Origin: Planctomycetaceae bacterium
GTDB lineage: Bacteria; Planctomycetota; Planctomycetia; Pirellulales; UBA1268
NCBI GenBank assembly: GCA_947464585.1
Contig: CANHYS010000174.1
Span: 1-5,779, forward strand
Direction of reading: 5' to 3'
Length of the DNA stretch: 5,779 nucleotides
The first letter of the stretch is position 1, and every line of letters starts with the position of its first letter. The translations under genes were made by a program, and so were the position numbers. Below are positions 1 to 4,817 of this stretch, piece by piece. Under the pieces are notes generated by a model that made no database searches, was not told the origin of the DNA, and saw nothing but the letters and a program-made list of their open reading frames with translations.

Positions 1-1094
1 ACGAACTGGTAGCGGCTACCGTCGGCGTTGATCGCGCTGAGGAACTGCGGGATGACGGAGTCTGACTTCGCCCGCACCTCCTGGATTGCGACGATGTCGA
101 ACTTGCGGACCACCTTGGTCAGCACGTCGACCACCTGCGGCTTGGCGATCTTCGACTCGCCGAACACCTGGATATTGAAGCTACAGATCGTGATGGAGTC
201 GGTCGGCTTGCTGCCGGCCGGCCCGGAAGCGGGCGCAGCGGCGGGGGCCGCGGTAGGAGCGCTCGCCGGAGCCGCTGGCAGCGCGGGGGGCAACGCCGCC
301 TGCTGCGGAACGACCTGTGGCTGCAACGTCGGCGTAGGCAACGCGGGCGCTGGTGGAAGCGTCGGCATCGGTGGCAGCGCCGGCGGTGGAGCGAGCGCCG
401 TCGACGCGGCCGGTATCGGAAGCGGCACGGGCAGTGGCAACGGCAGCGACGCCGGAGCAGGCACGGGCGCGGCGTAGGCCGTCACCGGCGGAGGCACGTA
501 CGTGGGCAGGGGCGCATACGCAGGCACCGACGGAGTCGCGTACACCGGCAAAGGCGGCGGCAACGACACGGGCAATGGGGGAGCCAATGACACCGGCAGG
601 GGCGGCGGCAACGCCGCGGACTGATAGGCGGGCGGGACTGGCGCGGCCGGAGGTGTGTAGGCCGGAGGTGTGTATGGCGGAGGCGAGTACGCAGCCACCG
701 GTGGCCGCACGTATGCCGGTGCCGGAATGGCCACGGGCATGGGCGGGGAGACAGGTGCGGCGATGGGGGCAGGAACATCGTGAATGGCGAGTGACTTCAG
801 AGCGATCGGCGCAGTCGACGCGGGCGCATACGAGATCGACACGAGCGGCGGCGAGGCCGGCCCCGGCAGGCTGTGCGGCACTGCCGCGGAGGCTGTCGGA
901 GGCGCTTGGGAAATCGGTAACTGGGTGATCGGCACGAGCCGAGGCAGCGGTGCCTGCACTGCCATGTCGATCCGGACGAGGCGGGCTGACGACTCAGCAG
1001 CCTCGATCGCGACCGGATCGAATCCCGACGACACGGCCATCGCCGTTGCGACAAGGCAGACCGCGATCAGGCGTGTACGGATCCTGTTCCCCAT
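1..1094 (-). CDS. Secreted DNase I-like (endonuclease/exonuclease/phosphatase fold) protein with a long Pro-rich N-terminal region; 3' end beyond the window
   Basis: Reading in frame from the ATG at 1094 down to base 3 gives 364 residues with no stop, so the gene continues past the left edge. An AAGGA ribosome-binding site (1099-1103) supports the start. Residues 1 to about 24 look like a signal peptide (basic NRIRTR, then hydrophobic LIAVCLVATAMAV). About residues 48-298 are extremely rich in Pro, Ala, Leu and Val with short tandem repeats, a probable extended spacer. Residues 301-364 begin a DNase I-like domain: SFNIQVFGESK, then FDIVAIQEVRAKSD. Asn307 and Glu339 are 32 residues apart, the same spacing as the metal-site Asn7 and Glu39 of pancreatic DNase I, and the FGE-x-K and QEVR contexts match too. 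The two catalytic histidines of the family would lie outside the window, so activity cannot be confirmed. Inferred role: an exported or surface phosphodiesterase or nuclease. It starts 39 bp after the HEAT gene stop and may share its transcript. Confidence 0.85.
   Translation of the reverse strand, partial: MGNRIRTRLIAVCLVATAMAVSSGFDPVAIEAAESSARLVRIDMAVQAPLPRLVPITQLPISQAPPTASAAVPHSLPGPASPPLVSISYAPASTAPIALKSLAIHDVPAPIAAPVSPPMPVAIPAPAYVRPPVAAYSPPPYTPPAYTPPAAPVPPAYQSAALPPPLPVSLAPPLPVSLPPPLPVYATPSVPAYAPLPTYVPPPVTAYAAPVPAPASLPLPLPVPLPIPAASTALAPPPALPPMPTLPPAPALPTPTLQPQVVPQQAALPPALPAAPASAPTAAPAAAPASGPAGSKPTDSITICSFNIQVFGESKIAKPQVVDVLTKVVRKFDIVAIQEVRAKSDSVIPQFLSAINADGSRYQF
543..614 (-). repeat. Three tandem 24-bp units encoding the octapeptide (A/S)L(P/A)PPLPV
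   Basis: Inside the Pro-rich spacer of the DNase I-like gene, residues 161-184 are three consecutive octapeptides: ALPPPLPV, SLAPPLPV, SLPPPLPV. The DNA copies are imperfect and differ mainly at third codon positions. That suggests an old duplication kept for its protein sequence rather than a very recent slippage event. Confidence 0.7.
645..689 (-). repeat. Three tandem 15-bp units encoding Y(S/T)PP(P/A)
   Basis: Residues 136-150 of the DNase I-like protein are YSPPP, YTPPA, YTPPA. Two of the three 15-bp units are almost identical on the plus strand (646-660 and 661-675 differ only at the last base); the third (676-690) has drifted. The near-identity points to recent replication slippage, so repeat number may vary between strains. 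Confidence 0.75.
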
Positions 1095-1098
1095 GGCT

Positions 1099-1103
1099 TC
1101 CTT
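1099..1103 (-). promoter_or_regulatory. Ribosome-binding site (AAGGA) of the DNase I-like gene
   Basis: Minus-strand reading gives AAGGA followed by AGCC (four bases) and then ATG at 1094. It decides the start of a gene whose 3' end is not in the window. The basic/hydrophobic signal peptide begins exactly at this ATG. Confidence 0.6.
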
Positions 1104-1133
1104 ATCGGTCGCCAGAGGGCTGATTCGTGCGAG

Positions 1134-1646
1134 TTAACCGCCGATCGCCTGAAGGGCCTCGTTGGCCAGACGGGCCAGTCGTTCGTCTCCCTGACCGGCA
1201 GCCCGTTTGAGCGTTCCCCGGGCCGCACCGGCCGCAGGACCGATCTTGCCCAGTGCCCAGGCCGCCCGCTGCCGCACCGACAGATCGGCCGACGACTCGA
1301 CAGAGGCCACCAGCACCGCCACCGCCTCTGCCGCACTCTTCCCAGATCTCCCCAGGAGCGTAATCGCCCAATAAGCCGCCAGAGGATCAGCGCTGTCGAC
1401 GAGTTTGATCAGTGTGGGGATGTCCGCGGCCAAAGGCGGCCCGAGATCCTCGAGCGCCGCCACGGCAAACTCTCGAACGCGGTCGTCGGCATCGCCGCAG
1501 GCCGTCACGAGCTGCGCCGCTGCTACCGCGGCATCCTCGCCAGCCTGGGAAAGCTGTTCCGCGGCCGTGGCACGCTGCCCGGCATCGGTCGAAGCAAGCT
1601 GCTTGCTCAAAGCCGCCACATCCGGACTCGCTGCATCGCCCATCAT
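1134..1646 (-). CDS. Small HEAT-repeat protein, 170 aa, no signal peptide
   Basis: The protein is a chain of about five helical HEAT-type repeats of roughly 30 residues, at about 11-36, 40-69, 75-103, 108-137 and 142-169. Each shows the helix-turn-helix pattern with conserved Ala/Leu packing and repeat ends such as AVAALEDLGP, AITLLGRSGK, AAWALGKIGP and ANEALQAIGG. Such repeats bind other proteins; no catalytic residue is seen. The ATG at 1646 has GGAG (1652-1655) five bases upstream; a second ATG follows immediately. No signal peptide or membrane segment is visible, so the protein is probably cytoplasmic, unlike its exported neighbours. It begins 26 bp after the beta-propeller gene stop, which suggests co-transcription. 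The repeats resemble the phycobilisome-lyase type HEAT repeats common in planctomycetes, but no specific function can be assigned. Confidence 0.88.
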   Translation of the reverse strand: MMGDAASPDVAALSKQLASTDAGQRATAAEQLSQAGEDAAVAAAQLVTACGDADDRVREFAVAALEDLGPPLAADIPTLIKLVDSADPLAAYWAITLLGRSGKSAAEAVAVLVASVESSADLSVRQRAAWALGKIGPAAGAARGTLKRAAGQGDERLARLANEALQAIGG

Positions 1647-1651
1647 CGCAT

Positions 1652-1655
1652 CTCC
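1652..1655 (-). promoter_or_regulatory. Ribosome-binding site (GGAG) of the HEAT-repeat gene
   Basis: GGAG lies five bases before the ATG at 1646, inside the 26-bp gap after the beta-propeller gene. It supports independent initiation of this downstream gene on a shared message. Confidence 0.5.
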
Positions 1656-1672
1656 GACATCGTGTTGAAGGA

Positions 1673-2881
1673 CTACGGCGCCGCGACCTTCCAGAGCACC
1701 GTCTCGCTCCGCAGATAAACACTTCCATCGGCCACGGCCGGCGTCGCCGTGAATATGCCAGGCAGTTCGTTCTCGGCAATAATCTTTGGCTCACCATCAG
1801 TCGAGACGAGGAACGTCTTCCCTTCCTTGTTGGCGGCAATGATCGTCGTACCAGCGAGGATTGGACTGGCCCAGAACGACCCGGCGAGGCGAACCTGTCC
1901 GCGGAGCCGACCGTCGACCGCGTCGCCGATACAGAGCACCCCGGCCCGGTTGATGCAGGCGATCGAGTCGCCCCAGGCCAGCGGACTGGCGATGCCACAG
2001 GAGAGCTTGGTCGACTTCCATGCCGGCTTGGCATCGGCTGCCGTCGGCGACACGGAAGCGATCCCGTCCGCCGGCACGCGGAGCATCGATCCAGATTCCG
2101 TCGTCATGGGAATGGCTGAACACTCGCCCTTCCACGACCAAACAGTCTTTCCGTCGGACACCCGGTGGAGGTTCAATCCGTGCGGTCCTTGCAGAAGCAC
2201 GCATGCTCCGTATTCGGGCGTCGCCAGCGGCAAGGGCGACGACCAGCTGGCGAACTTCTCACGCGGCACGATCCAGCGGTCTTCTCCGGTGGCGGCATCC
2301 ACTCCCAAGGCGAAGGCATCGCCCTGGCAATCGATCTGCACGACGGCCGTGCCGTCGACGATCCGCGGGCTCGATCCCATCCCCACGTCGTTGCCGCTCC
2401 GCGGATGCTCGACCGCGAGGTTTCGCTGCCAGAGCAGACGGCCTGTGAGATCGACGGCGAATAGATCGCACGATGAATAGAGGGCGACGATCCGCTTCCC
2501 GTCGCTGGCGGGAGTGCCGGCGGCCACGGCGCTCGTGGGATGCGCGAGCGTGCGGCCCGTGGCCCAGAATCGCCGATGCCAGACGGTGCGGCCGCTCGCC
2601 TTGTCGAATGCGAGGATGTGCAACTGATCCTGTCTGGCGCCGCCTGAGGCCGTCACGACCACGAGATCCCCCACCACGATCGGACTCGACGCCCCCCTGC
2701 CGGGCAAATCGGCCTTCCACGCAATCCCGTCGGCCTCGCTCCAGCGCGTGCGAATCGCCTGATCCGTCGCCGCGCCACGGCCACGTGGCCCGAGAAACTC
2801 CGGCCAGTCAGCCGCCGCAGCCGTCACGCTCCAGAGCATCACGCTCAGCACCATCACCAGTCGTCGCGTTGTCAGCATCAT
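1673..2881 (-). CDS. Exported PQQ-like beta-propeller protein (BamB-like repeat family)
   Basis: The 402-residue protein starts with a signal peptide (TTRR, then LVMVLSVMLWSVTAAAA, cleavage near residue 24). DWPEFLGPRGRG follows directly, the opening motif typical of planctomycete PQQ-like propeller proteins. The rest is beta-propeller blades with the Asp-x-x-x-Gly-x-x-x-Trp pattern of the quinoprotein repeat: AFDKASGRTVW (91-101), AVDLTGRLLW (142-151), GVDAATGEDRW (193-203), VSDGKTVW (241-248), and a final degenerate blade ending in ETVLWKVAAP. Recurrent ASSPIVVGD, MGSSPRIVDG and FWASPILAG strands precede the blades. No CxxCH haem motif is seen, so a PQQ/haem alcohol dehydrogenase is unlikely; a scaffold or binding role outside the cytoplasm is more probable. 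Its ATG overlaps the stop of the upstream gene as ATGA and is preceded by AGGAGAAGG, which indicates translational coupling with that gene. Confidence 0.93.
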   Translation of the reverse strand: MMLTTRRLVMVLSVMLWSVTAAAADWPEFLGPRGRGAATDQAIRTRWSEADGIAWKADLPGRGASSPIVVGDLVVVTASGGARQDQLHILAFDKASGRTVWHRRFWATGRTLAHPTSAVAAGTPASDGKRIVALYSSCDLFAVDLTGRLLWQRNLAVEHPRSGNDVGMGSSPRIVDGTAVVQIDCQGDAFALGVDAATGEDRWIVPREKFASWSSPLPLATPEYGACVLLQGPHGLNLHRVSDGKTVWSWKGECSAIPMTTESGSMLRVPADGIASVSPTAADAKPAWKSTKLSCGIASPLAWGDSIACINRAGVLCIGDAVDGRLRGQVRLAGSFWASPILAGTTIIAANKEGKTFLVSTDGEPKIIAENELPGIFTATPAVADGSVYLRSETVLWKVAAP

Positions 2882-4020
2882 TCAGGCACCTTCTCCTGTG
2901 CGGGCTGCGTTGCCAGCGGCGAGCCGATCGAATCGCAAATCCGCAGCTGAAACTTCCAGTCCCCGGCCCACGACTCGGTCTGTTCGTTCTGGCAGCACTT
3001 CACCATCACGGTATTCGTGCCCTCGCGAAACTCTGCAGTCGCCACATACTGATCGATCGCCTCGGAGGCGTGATAGATTTCGTGGGCCATGACGGGCTTG
3101 CCGTTCACCCACACCGCCACGGCACACGGGCTGCCGATCCGCACCTCGGCCGACCCGCTCCGCGGCATCACCACATCAGCCACGGCGTAGGCGAGTACGC
3201 CCTTCTTCGTTGCGATGGCGGCGTTGAGGTCGATTGCGCCGTGCTTGTCGGCCGACGCGACGGCCTTCCACTGAGCAGTCTCAGGCCGCGTGGGCAGCGC
3301 GGCCTCCGGTGGATAGGCCTTTGCAAACCCAGCCCCCTTGGCATTATCGAACGCCTCGCTCACCCGCCAGTTTCGCACGAAGCCAAGCACAAGGGCGAGG
3401 TTCACCTTCTCACCATGCTCGGAGAGCCAGCCCGCGATCTGCTCGATCTGGTCGACGTCGCGGGCAGCGGCAAGACACTGGCGATGCGTGGCCTTCTGCG
3501 CCGTCTCGTCGGCGGCCGCCACGGCGGCCAACTGCTTCTCAACCGCCTCGCGACGCAGGTCGAGCGCCGGATCATCGAGCATCCCATCGAGCAGGCCCTC
3601 GGCCCGAGACGGATTGCGATCTTTGACCCAGCCGAACGCGAGCGTCCGCACCCGGGCTGGCTGCTTCCGGTCAGCCACCACCGCCGTGAGTGCGTCGGCC
3701 GAAAGCGAGTCGCCCGCCCGATCGACGGCCCGTTCGAGACTGCTGCGGAGCCAGTTACCACCAGCCGGCGTGGCATCCGCAAACGCCGCGAGGCAGGGCA
3801 CAATCCAGTCAGCGGGCATGGCCGCGATCCGATCGGCCTGCTGTGCCAGTGCCGCCTGCCCGCGTGAGCCACCAGCCGCTCTGGCAAGCTCAGTCGAGAT
3901 CGCCACGGCCTCGGCAACGCTCTGCGGCGCCTCCGCAGCCAACACGTTCGTTCGAATCAACACCAAGGCCACGATGGCCAAACCGAACCAAATCGTGGCC
4001 CGCACTGTCGCCTGACTCAT
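2878..4020 (-). CDS. Exported protein with HEAT-like helical half and C-terminal beta-sandwich ('YPPE ... QNEQTE') domain
   Basis: From the ATG at 4020 the protein has 380 residues. A signal peptide is clear (MSQATVRATIWFGLAIVALV, cleavage near 28-31 in VLAAEA). About residues 35-205 are amphipathic helices with HEAT-like character (LSADALTAVVADRKQPARVR, LDDPALDLRREAVEKQLAAV). From about residue 217 the style changes: NWRVSEAFDNAKGAGF and AYPPEAALP, then predicted beta strands with VWVNGKPVMAHEIYH, ATAEFREGTNTVMVKCCQN and EQTESWAGDWKFQLRI. This second half resembles the jelly-roll, galactose-binding-like modules of planctomycete secreted proteins (family memory, not a search). A TTG at 4056 would add 12 residues ahead of the signal peptide and sits only three bases from the GAAGGTGG box; the ATG is preferred. 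Its stop overlaps the next gene's start, so the two products probably act together. No enzyme active site is recognisable. Confidence 0.9.
   Translation of the reverse strand: MSQATVRATIWFGLAIVALVLIRTNVLAAEAPQSVAEAVAISTELARAAGGSRGQAALAQQADRIAAMPADWIVPCLAAFADATPAGGNWLRSSLERAVDRAGDSLSADALTAVVADRKQPARVRTLAFGWVKDRNPSRAEGLLDGMLDDPALDLRREAVEKQLAAVAAADETAQKATHRQCLAAARDVDQIEQIAGWLSEHGEKVNLALVLGFVRNWRVSEAFDNAKGAGFAKAYPPEAALPTRPETAQWKAVASADKHGAIDLNAAIATKKGVLAYAVADVVMPRSGSAEVRIGSPCAVAVWVNGKPVMAHEIYHASEAIDQYVATAEFREGTNTVMVKCCQNEQTESWAGDWKFQLRICDSIGSPLATQPAQEKVPE
2889..2897 (-). promoter_or_regulatory. Strong ribosome-binding site (AGGAGAAGG) inside the end of the upstream gene
   Basis: The Shine-Dalgarno-like AGGAGAAGG lies seven bases before the ATG at 2881 and inside the last codons of the preceding gene. 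It supports the MMLTT start and efficient re-initiation at the ATGA overlap (2878-2881). Confidence 0.65.
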
Positions 4021-4052
4021 GGTGAATCCCGCTCGTTTCGAAATGCTTCCAT
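4017..4052 (-). CDS. Possible 11-residue leader peptide overlapping the start of the HEAT/beta-sandwich gene
   Basis: An ATG at 4052 opens MEAFRNERDSP and ends in TGA at 4019-4017, overlapping the downstream ATG (4020-4018) as ATGA. GAAGGTGG at 4060-4067 sits seven bases before this ATG, a better spaced ribosome-binding site than anything directly ahead of the main gene. This arrangement fits a leader ORF that delivers ribosomes to the main start by re-initiation. The peptide is too short to judge by coding statistics, and chance occurrence is possible. Confidence 0.35.
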   Translation of the reverse strand: MEAFRNERDSP

Positions 4053-4059
4053 CCAACAG

Positions 4060-4067
4060 CCACCTTC
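4060..4067 (-). promoter_or_regulatory. Candidate ribosome-binding site GAAGGTGG for the leader ORF
   Basis: On the minus strand GAAGGTGG precedes the leader ATG at 4052 by seven bases. It is 39 bases from the main ATG at 4020, too far to serve that start directly. Confidence 0.35.
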
Positions 4068-4100
4068 ACGACCCGCGACATTCTACCGCGCTGGCATCGT

Positions 4101-4781
4101 TCAGCGGTGCCGCCCGATCCGGCCGATGAACAGCGAGTTCCAACTGCCACCGGTGGGGTGAGTGCGTGCCCGCTCCACTGTGACCGCAAATCCCCCCTGC
4201 CCCATCCGCTCCACGAATGCCGGATCGGCATCCGCCGACCAGACAGCGAGGCAGCCATCGGGCCTGAGTGCCGACCGAATCATCGCCAGTCCGGAGGTGG
4301 AATAGAGCCGGCTGTTCGTCGCCGCGGTCAGGCCGCTCGCGCCGTTGTCGACGTCGAGGATGATCGCGTCGAACTGGCCGCGGCTCTTCTTCAGCACATC
4401 GACCACGTCGCCGGCGACGACTTCCACACGCGGGTCGGCCATCGCGTCGGCAGCGAGTTTGTAGTCGGGCGTCTGGTTCCACCGGATCACTGCCGGCATC
4501 AGTTCGACGACGACGACCGTGGCGTCGGGCCCCAGGTTTTCCAGGGCGGCCCGCAACGTAAACCCCAGCCCCAGGCCACCGATCAGCACCCTCGCTCCAG
4601 ACGACCTTTCGCGCACATGGGCGCACGCGAGTTCCGCCAGCTTCTCCTCGGAGTGATGCTGCCGCGTGGACATCAGTTCCACGCCGTCGACCCGGATCAT
4701 GAACACGCCGTCGTGCTCATGGAGCGTCATCGGCCTGCCGTCGGGGGTGGTCGCCTGATCGAGCAGGATCGTCTTCTTCAT
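4101..4781 (-). CDS. Spermidine-synthase-like Rossmann-fold protein (aminopropyltransferase/methyltransferase superfamily)
   Basis: This 226-residue protein has a short N-terminal beta region (LHEHDGVFMIRVDGVELMST), then QHHSEEKLAELAC (41-53), then a nucleotide-binding Rossmann core. Motif I is IGGLGLGFT (67-75), the acidic residue for the ribose is Glu93 in VVVVELMP, followed by AGDVVDVL (123-130) and DAIILDVDNG (138-147). It ends with LRPDGCLAVWSADADPAF. The whole pattern matches the short bacterial proteins usually annotated 'spermidine synthase'. In true spermidine synthases the last motif is Asp-Ser-x-Asp-Pro and the N-terminal beta domain is larger; here it is LDVDNG, so polyamine synthesis is uncertain and a small-molecule methyltransferase is possible. 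No signal peptide is seen, so it is cytoplasmic. The ATG at 4781 has no clear Shine-Dalgarno sequence, and an in-frame TAA at 4790-4788 rules out a longer start from the nearby upstream ATG. Confidence 0.88.
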   Translation of the reverse strand: MKKTILLDQATTPDGRPMTLHEHDGVFMIRVDGVELMSTRQHHSEEKLAELACAHVRERSSGARVLIGGLGLGFTLRAALENLGPDATVVVVELMPAVIRWNQTPDYKLAADAMADPRVEVVAGDVVDVLKKSRGQFDAIILDVDNGASGLTAATNSRLYSTSGLAMIRSALRPDGCLAVWSADADPAFVERMGQGGFAVTVERARTHPTGGSWNSLFIGRIGRHR

Positions 4782-4787
4782 GCCGGA

Positions 4788-4796
4788 TTACTTCAT
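4788..4796 (-). other. Met-Lys-stop minimal reading frame in front of the spermidine-synthase-like gene
   Basis: Minus-strand ATG AAG TAA lies in frame with, and 15 bases upstream of, the gene start ATG AAG AAG. The two starts share the GGC/TGCC-ATGAAG context, so ATGAAG is directly repeated. It may be a start-stop element affecting initiation or only a chance repeat; it fixes the upstream limit of the coding frame. Confidence 0.3.
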
Positions 4797-4817
4797 GGCA
4801 CACTGTTCATGCCACAA

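Noticed and set aside
28..477. Plus-strand Gly/Ala-rich ORF that looks like a collagen-like or PE_PGRS-like protein.
   Set aside because: It is the antisense of the Pro/Ala codons and DNase I-like domain of the minus-strand gene, which has a signal peptide, a ribosome-binding site and recognisable family motifs.
1673..2881. The propeller protein as a PQQ-dependent dehydrogenase.
   Set aside because: No CxxCH haem motif, short length (402 residues against about 550-700 for the dehydrogenases), and the DWPEFLGPRGRG opening typical of non-enzymatic planctomycete propellers.
2473..3867. 464-codon plus-strand ORF, the longest open frame in the window.
   Set aside because: Its Arg/Pro/Ser-rich, low-quality translation has no signal or domain, and it lies antisense to two well-supported exported proteins; long antisense frames are expected at this GC content.
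4021..4056. Alternative TTG start at 4056 for the HEAT/beta-sandwich gene.
   Set aside because: It would place 12 mostly polar residues before a complete signal peptide and sits too close to the upstream GAAGGTGG box; the ATG at 4020 starts the signal peptide cleanly.
4080..4085. Minus-strand TAGAAT resembling a -10 promoter box ahead of the HEAT/beta-sandwich gene.
   Set aside because: No acceptable -35 hexamer at 16-18 bp spacing and no extended -10; a single five-of-six match is weak evidence.
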